19,781 nt of DNA from Ichthyophonus hoferi (lineage: Eukaryota; Opisthokonta; Ichthyosporea; Ichthyophonida; Ichthyophonidae), in assembly GCA_002751075.1 (NCBI GenBank), contig NAOQ01000295.1, forward strand, positions 38,518 through 58,298. Reading direction: 5' to 3'. The notes under the pieces were generated by a model. The model was given only the letters and a program-made list of their open reading frames with translations, searched no databases and was not told the origin of the DNA. Numbering within the stretch: position 1 is the first letter of the stretch; each line of letters opens with the position of its first letter. This document shows positions 1-10,335 of this stretch, piece after piece. Both the position numbers and the translations under genes were made by a program.

Positions 1-736
1 GTGTTGTTACTAATATCCAATAGATTTAAAATATTTATCATATTTTTATCACACCAATGTATCAACAATTTAAGTCAGTCAGCCACAGCCCATGAGAATC
101 TTCCTTACGTCATTCTTTCAATAGTAGTACTATTTAATAGTCAATATTATCTACTAGTAATATGATAACTTTTAACATACCCCCTTGGTTAGGCGGATTG
201 TTTCACCTAGAGCACAAAAAAGGTGAAAAAGGAATATGAAAAGAACCTTTGAGGACTATTTAGCTGCAGACTTGTGACTCACTAACAGAGCTAGATAATT
301 TCTGATGACATTCAGACGTGACAGTGGCATGGCACCCAACGTAAATAAAAGCGTTCCTGTGTCTTATATTCATACATAAGGAGAGAGAACGCCGAATTAA
401 GGAGTGTTTTAGCGTGTTCCTTTGCGTAAATGGAATATAGATATGCTAAGACATATTTTTATTATTAAACAAGTCAGCAAGACTTGCTTTAAGCCAGATA
501 ACTAAGCAACATGCTTCCTGGACCCAGAAACCCATGATCTGAAATAGCCTATTATGTAGCACAGGACCTCTGCCATTTGCTGGTTTATTTTTGATCGACC
601 ATCTTGGACCACCATTTGACAATAATAAATTATATTGGCTCTTTTCCCAGACTATCTATGTAATATTAATGGTTAATAATATTAAATGACTATAGCGATA
701 TGAAGAAATACCTAAATTAACTAAATACTCCTCTAA
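1..736. repeat. Tandem repeat unit, copy 1 (internally deleted, left end outside window)
   Basis: First of three head-to-tail copies. It shares long colinear stretches with the next copy: the CCAATAG/TATTTTTATCACACCAATG start, the CCCCCTTGG..AGGCGGATTGTTTCACC block near 180-212, and the CTAAGCAACATGCTT / CATCTTGG end near 501-610. Compared with copy 2 it lacks about 380 bp; the join is near 350, where copy 2 runs from about 1100 to 1484. No coding sequence, tRNA-like core or terminal inverted repeat was found. It is either a local tandem duplication or a tandemly arranged unclassified repeat. Confidence 0.8.
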
Positions 737-1863
737 TTATGTTACTACCATCCAATAGATTGAGGTGATTTAAAACATTTATCATATTTTTATCACACCA
801 ATGTATCAACAATTTAAGTCAGTCAGCCACAACCCATGAGAATCTTCCTTACGTCATTCTTTCCATAGTAGTACTATTTAATAGTCAATATTATCTACTA
901 GTAATATGATCACTTTTAACATACCCCCTTGGCTAGGCGGATTGTTTCACCTAGAGCATAAAAAAGGTGAAAAAGGAATATGAAAAGAACCTTTATATGG
1001 GGACTGCTTGGCTGCAGACTTGTGGCTCACTAACAGAACTAGATAATTCCTGATGACATTCAGACATGACAGTGGCATGGCACCTAATGTAAAAAAAACA
1101 GGAGACAGTCGACCAAATTCTCTGTTAAATAATCCTGCTCGCTCTACCTTTAGCTCTCGCTTTGTCTGTATTGTAGGCACTGGCATCTGGCGTCTAATGT
1201 CTGGCGGCTGAGGTGATATGTGGGTGTTTCCAAGTCGCTTTGTACATTGCCTTAGTGTTACTTTGAAGCTGGAAATGTTGATAGATCAAATGCAGATGGA
1301 AGACAGTATGTAGCTGTAATGAAATTGAGCCTCCACACACACAGGTCAGTATATGGATGTAGGGATGGGGTGAAGTGTTTTCCATATTCGTGGATCGTTG
1401 ACTTCATAGAGTTATGTGGTTTTGTGACCATGGAAAATTCTTTAAACGTTTTCTGCTGCCATGTTGGGACAAATAGGTAGAGACACGAACTTTACTGTGA
1501 CTTATATTTGTTTATAAAGAGAGAGAATACCATAATTAAGGGAAGTTTTACTGTGTCCCTTTGCATACATGGAGTGCAGATATGCTAAGGCATATTTTTA
1601 TTATTACACAAGTCAGCAGAACTTGCTTTAGGCCGGATGACTAAGCAACATGCTTTCTGGACCCAGAAACCTATAATTTGAAATGGCCTATTATGTAGCA
1701 CAGGACCTCTGCCATTGGCTGGTTTGTTTTTGATCGATCATCTTGGATTACCATTCAACACCAATAGATTACATAGATCTTTTTCCAGACTGCATATGTA
1801 ATAATAATGGTTAATAATACAGCAATATGAAGAAACATCTAAATTAACTAAATACTCCTCTTT
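737..1863. repeat. Tandem repeat unit, copy 2 (longest, about 1.13 kb)
   Basis: The most complete of the three copies. It starts with a CCAATAGATTG segment and ends with AACTAAATACTCCTC just before copy 3 begins. It holds the middle segment (about 1100-1484) missing from copy 1. By eye it differs from copy 3 by very roughly one base in five to six over the middle segment, so the duplication is old. A 63-codon minus-strand frame (1194-1385) has a counterpart in copy 3, but the frames differ upstream and about a third of the residues differ, which fits drift of non-coding DNA. Confidence 0.8.
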
Positions 1864-2766
1864 TAATTGTTATACTGCTAATATCCAATAGATTAAAATG
1901 ATTTAATATATATTTTTATATTTTTATCACACCAATGCATCAATAATTAGCGTCAGTCTGCCAGAGCACATGAGATTCTTCTTTACGTCATCCCTTCCAT
2001 GGTAGTACTATTTAATAGTCAATACTATCTACTAGTAATATGATAACTTTTAACATACCCCCTTGGCTAGGCGGATTGTTTCACCTAAGACATAAGAAAT
2101 ATGAAAAGAACCTTTACATGGGAACTACTTGGCTGCAGACTTGTGGTTCACTTACAGACCTAGATAGTTAGTTACTGATGACATTCAGACGTGACAGTGG
2201 CATGGTACCCAATGTAAATAAAACAGGAAACAATCGACCATATTCTCTGTTAAATAATCCTGCTCGCTCTAACTCTGGCTCTCGCTTTGGCTGTGTTGCA
2301 GGCACTGGTATCTGGCGGCTGGCGGCTGGCGGGTGACGGCTGAGGTGATATGTAAGTGTTGCCCAGTCGTTTTCAACATTGCGTTAGTATCACGTTGAAA
2401 CTGGAAATGTTGATAGATCAAATGTAGATTGAAGACAGGGTGTAGATGTAATAAAATTGAATCTCCACACACAGAAGTTAGTATATGGACGTAGGAATGG
2501 GGTGAAGTGTTTTCGATTATTTTTTGGATATTTGACTTAATAAAATTGCCAGGTTTGTGACCATGAAAAACCATTTAACCGTTTTCTGCTACCATGTTGG
2601 GAATAATAAATGGAAACACAAGCGTTTCTGTGACTTGTATGTGTTTATAAAGAGAGAAAATACCAAATTAAGAGATGTTTTTACGTTTCCCTTTGCGTAC
2701 ACCGAATGCATATCTGTTAAGACATATTTTATTATTTAAGTCAGCAGGATGGCTAAGCAATGTGCT
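1864..2766. repeat. Tandem repeat unit, copy 3 (3' truncated)
   Basis: The third copy aligns with copies 1 and 2 from its CCAATAGATT start through the AGGCGGATTGTTTCACC block (about 2065-2085) and the GTCAGCAGGATGGCTAAGCAA segment near 2740-2760, then stops matching. The last 200 bp or so of the unit are therefore missing. It contains a small internal expansion of GGCGGCTGGC near 2313-2340 that copy 2 lacks. It is bounded on the right by unrelated AT-rich DNA. Confidence 0.75.
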
Positions 2767-3603
2767 ATATTAGACGCTAACATATATTACTATGCACTAC
2801 GCTATTTGATTGGTTAGGTTTAGGCAGGACATAAGGTATACCCTGACTGGTTCTGAGCAACCTTTTTACTCAGTTGAATGTGGTGTATGAATTTATTTAA
2901 ATTTTTGAATTATCTATCAATTCGGTTTAAAAATATTAAATCTAATACTATATTTGATAAAGAAAATTAAGTAAATTATCTGTCACAGGGTTATGGGCCC
3001 AACACACTTCCACTGCTATATAGTTTACAAAGAGAACATAGAATAATGACTGGTATTTATATTAGATCAATGCATCATATAATATACATTGGAGTTACAT
3101 TTAATATAAAATGATAATGGGTATTCACGTTACATATATGAAGGATCTTCGTGAGTCACCAACTATATAGTATTATTCGCATTTGAAACAATTGAATAGG
3201 TAGGTCCTAATCAACTATTTTATATAAATAAAGTATTTGCACACTTCAGTCACCTTCATAATTATTTAGTTGCATATATGGCAGTGGTATTGATAATTAT
3301 TGAAAATAAAGTAAAACCCAAGTAGACCAGATGTTATTTCATATTTTCAACTGTTATCTTAACTCAATATATCCATAATGGAAATCCATAAGTAGATCAT
3401 ATGCAGGATACCAGATCTATATGTTTTAGCCTGCCAATAGTTAAAATATAAAATAACTTAACATTTAACTTACTCAATCGGAGTAACCCATCCGTACTCA
3501 TACAGTAACTATTTGTTAGCAACAAATTCGTATGGTTATGTGTTCAATTGAGTCTCAACCATACAATGTGTGAGAAATTTCCAAGGATAACTGAACAACA
3601 AAC
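2767..3603. other. Intergenic, no feature recognised
   Basis: AT-rich DNA between the tandem repeats and the TATA box of the chitin-binding pseudogene. Open frames are short and have no family features, and no good splice-site pair frames a coding exon on either strand. An upstream exon of the following gene cannot be fully excluded, but none was found. Confidence 0.5.
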
Positions 3604-3611
3604 TATAAAAG
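3604..3611 (+). promoter_or_regulatory. TATA box of chitin-binding pseudogene
   Basis: TATAAAAG stands 59 bp before the point where the signal-peptide-like reading frame begins (3663). That spacing suits a start site near 3635 and a leader of about 30 nt. Sequences this short also occur by chance in AT-rich DNA, so the call rests mostly on position. Confidence 0.45.
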
Positions 3612-3662
3612 AGGTTTGTAGCCTCAAAGTAAACAAACATATATACTCTATATCAGTTTACT

Positions 3663-4527
3663 ATTTCTACATTGATTTCTTATTCTATTGTCGCTACCTT
3701 AGCTGCCGTTGCTACTCTAACCCCAGCCAGGCGCGATTGGCCTTGAGAACAAGATAGGCTCCAATTCAGATGCCCTAGCAATTGGAAAAACCTTCCTTAT
3801 AGCAAGCATATTGACGTGTACAACCCTAGGTTTTACTACGAGTGTGACGTAAATCTGTTTGGTCATGTGTATGAAACCAGAAAAGCATGCCCTGAGCACG
3901 CCAAGTTCAACGAGAGTATCCACGAATGTCAGTATGAAAATAAACCAGATCATGAATCAACATTCACATGCCCCGATGATTGGCGAAGCCGTCCTTACAG
4001 CCGCTATCCTGACGCGGACAACCCTAGGAAGTATTATATTTGTGGGGGCCAAAATGGAAGCGGTCCTGATGGTGCAATGACGACAAAGTGGGATTGCCCT
4101 GAGTATACTGAGTTCAACCCGGATATGCATGATTGTTGGTACTGTAAATGGACCAATTTCTAAAACCAACAAATGCCCTGAAGATTATAAAAGCCGTAAT
4201 TCATATTTGTATCCTGATGCACACCTCCCTTGGCTGTATTATTCGTGTGCGACAGGAAAACCTGCTACGTATACATGTGGGAAAAATGAAGTGTTTAACG
4301 ACATTATCAACGAGTGCGTACCTGAAAATATACCAGCAGATGCACCACAATTCCAATGTCCAGACGATTGGAAAACTTGTAATTACAGTTTTTATCCTGA
4401 CAAGTACCACCTTAACTTCTTTTATTCGTGCTTTGGGGATGGACAAAAACCCCTTTACCGTTGGTTTAGATGTCCTCCGAAGCATATGTTCCTTGAAAGT
4501 GAGCACAATTGTGTATCTAAAGCATAA
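3663..4527 (+). pseudogene. Secreted protein with four peritrophin/CBM14-like repeats, decayed
   Basis: Intronless frame of about 288 codons. A hydrophobic signal-like segment (ISTLISYSIVATLAAVATL, from 3663) is followed by four related repeats of about 55 residues. Each has the pattern CP-x-[DN]-[WY] ... YYxC or FYSC ... C[PG] ... FN or F ... C, so repeats 1-3 have four cysteines and repeat 4 has five, against six in a typical CBM14 (peritrophin-A) domain. Known CBM14 proteins are secreted and bind chitin in cuticle, gut lining or mucus. Three features break the gene: no ATG before the signal (an ATT stands at 3663-3665), an in-frame TGA at 3744-3746 between the signal and repeat 1, and a frame change just after the last cysteine of repeat 2 (about 4136-4140). 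I saw no GT-AG intron that removes the stop or the frame change. The repeats are otherwise well kept, so loss is recent or these are assembly errors. An unseen upstream exon is the main alternative. Confidence 0.7.
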
Positions 4528-4613
4528 GATTGTATGTGCATCAAGGATTTAACAAAAGGCGTTGCAGTGTTATGACGTCTTCATTAAAGAGTTCCACTGC
4601 TGTGTAGAAGGTG

Positions 4614-4682
4614 AATAAATTAGGCCAACCAAAGGTTCGGCCTGGCTGGTCGGTTTAATTTGAAATTCTTAACACTAATAAA
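4614..4682 (+). other. Polyadenylation signals of the chitin-binding pseudogene
   Basis: AATAAA hexamers lie at 4614-4619 and 4677-4682, about 90 and 150 bp past the stop codon of the four-repeat frame. That is a usual 3' UTR length, and it supports this once having been a transcribed single-exon gene. Confidence 0.4.
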
Positions 4683-7600
4683 CATACAAAAATAAAAATA
4701 CATGTATATGTTTCTATTATTGTTGGGTAATATTGTAGGATAATATATTGGGGTTTAAATTGAATTGCGTTATATATTGTTGGGTCTAAATCCACATACA
4801 ACATTATTGCTTAAGGTTATATGAAAATGTTGAATAAAAGAAATACTATATAGTCAAAATTAATTGTAGTTGAGATATATACACACATACTATTGTACAT
4901 ATATATTTATTATGAATTGGTCATGCAGACCAACCCAAAGTAATGCTTCAAATTGTGAAAGGTTTGTGATATTGTGTATAGTGTACCATATATTACAACA
5001 ATGACTATTTTAATTATATATATATATATATAACATAAAGTCTATTAGTGGATTATGATAACTCTATCATTTCAACAATGACTATTTTAAAAAATATTAT
5101 AAATACCCCTCACCTACTTTATTTGTTATGGAATCAGTAAAACGAATCTAGCTAAGATTTACATATCTCAAAAAGTAGAAAGACTCATTATTTGGGAGGG
5201 AAAACTATGTTGAAATTCAAATTTACATTTTAAGTCAAAAATGAAAAGAACTGCAATTTATAATATGATGAACTTTAAGAATATTGCCCAAACCAGTCAT
5301 TGCCTGCAATTAAGGCACCAAACAACCAACATCTTCAAATAAGAAATTGGGTTTTGTTTTATAGGCACAGAGAAGTGGCTAGCAGAATGTTCCTATAATG
5401 TCTGCTTTGCATGCTGGTCCAAAGCAAATTCTGATTAGCACATACTTTTTTATCAGTTAGTGATAGTAACCAATAGAGTGGAAGGGAAACAATACACCAT
5501 AACCACTCACAGGAGCGACATCTGTCCCTCTTACTGCCCACATAAAGTTACTGCCTGGATTGCAATGGTAGATAATATTGAACATATTATTTTTGGGTTA
5601 CTCATTAGTCATACTAAATGCAGTAGTACCTGCTGCAGATTCACTCTTTCACATAGTATTACACTGTCAGGGGTTGTTGTGGAACCTTTTGCCTTCCCTC
5701 TAACATGAACATTAGCCTTATTAAGGTTTGTGACATAATGCATTTATGATCAGATGATCAAAATTAGTATATCATAGACCTAGTTCACATTCTATATACT
5801 GTAATTTTATCCCATCAACAGTTCAGATTATTAGCTTCAACCATTAGGCTCCCACCCAGATTGATGAAATAATTAGTTATTGATAGAGGTAATGTCAAAT
5901 GAAAATGATTGTTCAAAGAAATCTGTTGATATAGAAGATCTGGATGATGCAGAATCGAGGCAGATGTCTATTGGTGGAATCACTGGTTTTTCACTGCATG
6001 TTCGGCTATCCAGACCAATCACAGTTAAGAGGCATTGCCCAATATATTGTGATTTCTTTTTTTACTACATAATAATACTATTCCGTTTATATTAAAAGTT
6101 GATCATAATTAATATCTGCCTTCAGGTGTGGCCTGGATGGCAATACTTTGATCTCTGTATCTGACCCTTCTCTCAATTTCAACTCACTTCACTAAAAAGT
6201 CCCAATTGATGCAGCACATGAAACTCACAATGTCATCACTAGCATATTTGATTTCAGTTACTTTTCAAACTATATTTAACATAAAAAAGTCCGGTTGGTT
6301 TAAAATTTAGATCCTATGATGATTAGTCAATTGTTGTAAGTAAGACCTGGTAGTTTGATGTAGTGAAAGAGGCATTTTGTTACACTATGTACTGCTATAG
6401 TATAATATACTGTTGGAGGAGTTATGCTTTGCTCTAATTAAAGAGTTTTTACAATAATATTTATTTGCTCGGCAAGACAGATGTACAGCCTTCATCATAC
6501 GCAGAGGAATTATAACCTTAGTAATTATTATTAAACAAACAGGTAGGATTGTATTGCTCAACATCATATTAATCAACAACGGCGGCGGGGTCAATGTGAT
6601 ATGTACAAGAAAGTCAGTAGTAAGCAAAGGTAGTTTAAAAGATCAACATCTGGAAGTGTATTCTGCTAATATTTAGTCAATTAGTTGAATTAATTGTATC
6701 TCACATCAGCCCCATCAATTTTAGTCTTGGAGTTCATTTATTTGCCACTTAAAGGCATGGCTGCACTTATATATAGCAACCAATTAAAATGAAAGGTTAG
6801 TTATCAGGCCCAAGACATACTTGTGACATGAATTAGAAAATTTATTTAGTGACCCAATAGAAAGTAGTGAAGGTGCTAACATGGAGGGCTCTAATTGGAC
6901 AGCCTTTTAGATCACTTTATAACTAGGTGCAAATATTAATAGTATTCCTATATGATCACTAACCTATGTGATAGTAGATGTGACGTCATGGTTATATCAG
7001 ACAAGGTCGATAGGGATAGGATAGGTTTGGACCTGCAGTAAACTCATTGGTCAATGTATAGGACAATGAACCATTGGAACGGAGATAACATTAATTTACT
7101 ATTGATAAACTAGTGTATGATTATAAAATATATAGATTTTAAATTCAGGAGGCAACGAATGAAAACTTATGACTAAATAAATATAGTTCACACTAAATCA
7201 CACCCATAGTGTTGAAAGCAAATTGCACAGAACGTACTGTACTGATGGGGGTGCCAGCCCTTGGCCCAGCCAACAAGTGGTTATATGTCTGTCAAACATT
7301 TTATATTTGAATATGTTTGAAATTGATCATTTTAAAGTTAATCCATACAGTGGACTTGGCATAGCAGATAATAACTAATGTACAACAAAGTGCGATATGA
7401 TATTAATCCAATCGTTTCAATTAACAACAACTTAGGGATCTGCATCTACTTCTGCAGAGGCCTGGTATAAAAGTAAGAATGTTACACTGTGATAACATCT
7501 AGTCCCACCCTAATTATGATGGAGGGATATAGATATAGCAGGTATGCAATCATGCAGCAGCTATCATTGCATATACATATATACATAGGAGTCTACCAAA

Positions 7601-7683
7601 TCCAATACTTATGCAGATGGAGAGAATATGACGTAAATAGGACCAATACTTGGGGCGGATTGTATTATCCAATAATATCATGC
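4683..7683. other. Gene-poor stretch, no supported gene
   Basis: About 3 kb without a convincing gene. Two frames are a little better than background. One (5889-6030, +) has an acidic, ordinary amino-acid composition beginning MSNENDCSKKSVDIEDLDD. It is followed by a good acceptor (TCTGCCTTCAG, ending at 6125) and a short frame reading CGLDGNTLISVSDPSLNF, but the phases do not join through a good donor. The other (5460-5708) is open on the plus strand, and the opposite strand also holds plausible short exons. Neither shows a known domain. A direct repeat flanks a (TA)n tract near 5013-5073. Confidence 0.4.
4996..5090. repeat. 18-bp direct repeat flanking a (TA)n tract
   Basis: CAACAATGACTATTTTAA occurs at 4996-5013 and again at 5073-5090. 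Between the copies lies a (TA)n run (about 5015-5032) and about 40 bp of other sequence. It could be a small tandem duplication or a footprint of an insertion; no transposon ends were found. Confidence 0.6.
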
Positions 7684-7691
7684 TATAAATA
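7684..7691 (+). promoter_or_regulatory. TATA box and pyrimidine-rich leader of the small plus-strand gene
   Basis: TATAAATA at 7684-7691 is followed about 28 bp later by a pyrimidine tract (TCCCTCTCCTTCC, 7711-7723) and then by ACAATG with the start codon at 7728. TATA at about -30 with a start site in a C/T tract resembles promoters of 5'-TOP mRNAs, which usually encode translation-machinery proteins. That link is inference. Confidence 0.45.
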
Positions 7692-7727
7692 GACTGCACT
7701 TTGCCGGGTGTCCCTCTCCTTCCTACA

Positions 7728-8383
7728 ATGTCTGTGAGGTATGATCCTCCCTTTGCCCCCCACCCCTGGCCTCTAATGAGGCAAAATAGTGCCCTTTACC
7801 TAGAGGTTAGAATGGTGGTGAAGACCCACTCTTAACTACCACCTGTACGGTATGGTATATCTAACAAGGTAGCCTAATAATCAATATTTAAAATCTTTGA
7901 TATTGCTCCCTGAGGTCCTTCCCATGTTCATTAGAGTTCTATAAGTATGAGTATACTTTACATGCCCTATGGGAGGATGATATGGTTGGGACCATCCCAA
8001 TATGGCAATCAACCTACATATCTATACACCTGGATATCCTTTCAGCTATCATTACACAACATCTCTCTCCCCCTCTCTAGCCCTGGCGTGGTTCCTCATT
8101 TGCATCCACATACCAGGCCTGACCTTGTGGCAGAAAGAGCTATCTTACAGATGGTACAGTATGGTTCGCCACATATTACGCAGTTACGGCCCTCATATGT
8201 CTCTATCCAATCACTGCACCGCACACACCTCTCTGGGGTAGAAGGTAGCCTAGAACAACATGCATATGATTGGAAGGGGATTGGTATGTAAAATTATACC
8301 AAACCAATCAATTATATGATCCGGTACTGGTACTACCCATATGCATATCACTTGCAGATAAACACGTGACATTCAGCCAGTAG
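7728..8383 (+). CDS. Small three-exon gene, 79 residues, function unknown
   Basis: Exons at 7728-7738, 8081-8283 and 8358-8383. The donors are GAG|GTATGA and ATTG|GTATGT. The acceptors follow a long pyrimidine tract (CTCCCCCTCTCTAG) and CACTTGCAG. Phases agree (2, then 1) and the frame ends in TAG, giving 79 residues. The product begins MSVSPGVVPHLHPHTRPDL, is rich in His, Ser and Leu, has no signal peptide, membrane span or cysteine pattern, and matches no family I know. Exon 2 lies exactly opposite the zinc-finger exon of the minus-strand PPR gene (8114-8249), and intron 1 spans that gene's last exon. Because the antisense exon has a clear cysteine-rich finger, this frame may be a shadow with lucky splice signals, a true overlapping gene, or an antisense non-coding transcript. 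Confidence 0.4.
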
Positions 8384-9190
8384 GGGGTATGGCAGTGCAA
8401 AGTTATATAAAAACATTATGGGTGAATGAGGTTATCAAGTTAATAATAGATGGAGTAGAGATACTGACTGTAAAGACAGATAAATGAAAGAACGATAAAG
8501 AAATATAGTATTACAGAGAGAGATTAACACTAAGAAAGATAGACAATAGACTAAAATACAAATGTACCTAATATGGAAAGAAAAGGACCATACCTGAGGT
8601 GTTCATCGCGATGTGATTGGATAGCTGCCCTCAGATCATTACGTAATCCTAGTGATGCACATGGTTTAAGTGTGGGGAATATCCAATCAGTCACAAGGGT
8701 TATAGCTAGGACCCATTCATATGTATACATTCAGTCAGCCATGACGTCATGCTCTCCGCCGCACCAAGAGCTAGGCTTTACTATATATAGCCTTGCATAA
8801 TGCAAAATGCATTCCTAATATAATTAACTAACAGATATAGCCATATATAGGCAGGGTTTAAAAAAGAGTGCAGTAGTTAGCAAGGGGCTAGACGACTACA
8901 CATAGCACCGAACAATAACACTTAAAGCGCATTGGCATACCATTGGTCTATATAGCATCTACTTGAACTATGCCCTATTGGTTAGTGGAAACCCCAATAC
9001 AGGAACACCCAGTAGGATAGCGGTATATATCTATTCATCTATATGTACCCATAGGTATACAGCAAGGTTACGTAGGACTATCATATAGAGTTCTCCCTAA
9101 CATACAATACATATAAGAGGAGTCCCTTGACAGACATCAGGCTCTGCAGGCATATACTAGTATAGGAGCACATTCACTACCATACACTGG

Positions 9191-9222
<32 letters not shown>

Positions 9223-10299
9223 GACCCACCAGCAGTCTCGCAAACAGCCCACATGGCAGCAATAGCAGAAGGTTCCATATTGACAAATGGTGGTCCCTGA
9301 TTGATCAACACTGTCACTACAATACACTCTGCCCCAAAAGATAAACCAATACAATGCAATGTAAAATACACCACTCACTTTCTTTCTTTCCCCCGACACT
9401 CACTACATACACGGAGTATGAGGGTAAATACAGACCTGATACCCCACCAATGGTAGAGTCTTACCTTACTATACTCCGTATATAATCTAATAGCACCCTT
9501 GGTATGATTGGTCTCCAAAAGATAATGTACCAAACCCTTCCATTGCTGCATATACCCAACCCCACTGCTTTTAATTGACTTATCATAATACTCTTCCCAA
9601 AATACAATTCCATAGTTCAATCAGCTCTCATATTTATATTTATTACACCCCTCAATTTATTTCATTAAAATATCATCAACAAATGAATCCCCTACTACAA
9701 GGCACCCATATTTAGATCAATTACACTGTAGTTCATCTAGCCACGTAAGGGTTGTAGATTAAAGTGGATGCAAAGTTACCAATTATTTATCGTCATGCAA
9801 AAGATTGACTTCTTAAACTCACCATTAATATAGGTGCTATGATTAACAAGATATGTACTTCTATATAGGCAACAGCCAGCACTGTCATGCCAAAGAAAGG
9901 AGAGAGAAAGAATACAGCAAACTAAATAATAATAACCATAATAATAGTAATAATAATAATAGTAATACTGATAGCAATAATAATTGATAATATTAAAAAC
10001 AATAGTAATACTAATAATAAGGATAATAATAACCTAATAGTAATAACAATAACAATACTAATAGAAATAATAATGATAAACCAATAATAATAAAATAATA
10101 GTGACAACAACAATAATACAAATTGCAATAATAATATTAAACTGATAGTACAACAAAAAAAACAATAATAATAGACATAATAATAATAAAATAATAGCGA
10201 CATCTACATGGAATGACAATTTGACTTATATCTCCTGTGTAAATGTCGTATCCAATACTACTTAAAATAATGTAGCAATAATGTAAAAATATCAAATCG

Positions 10300-10335
<36 letters not shown>

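Noticed and set aside
1194-1385. Minus-strand frame in repeat copy 2 with a counterpart in copy 3 (2269-2574)
   Set aside because: About a third of the shared residues differ while the DNA differs by roughly a fifth or less, and the frames do not match upstream. This fits drift rather than selection for protein.
5460-5708. 82-codon plus-strand frame
   Set aside because: No start context, splice partner or domain; the opposite strand looks equally codable, so neither is supported.
7489-7692. 67-codon plus-strand frame after a TATAAAAG at about 7466
   Set aside because: Composition is that of random AT-rich DNA and it has no splice partner; several TATAAAA strings are expected by chance in this window.
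8594-8733. Separate small minus-strand gene starting at an ATG near 8733 with a TATATATA motif upstream
   Set aside because: The acceptor at 8706 joins the PPR gene in correct phase, which explains the exon without a new start. It stays possible and is given as the refuting result for the zinc-finger finding.
8573-8800. 75-codon plus-strand frame
   Set aside because: It is antisense to exon 9 of the PPR gene, which has good phase and splice support, and it has no exon structure of its own.
9922-10203. 93-codon minus-strand frame rich in Ile, Leu, Tyr and Val
   Set aside because: It is only the translation of the (AAT)n tract inside an intron.
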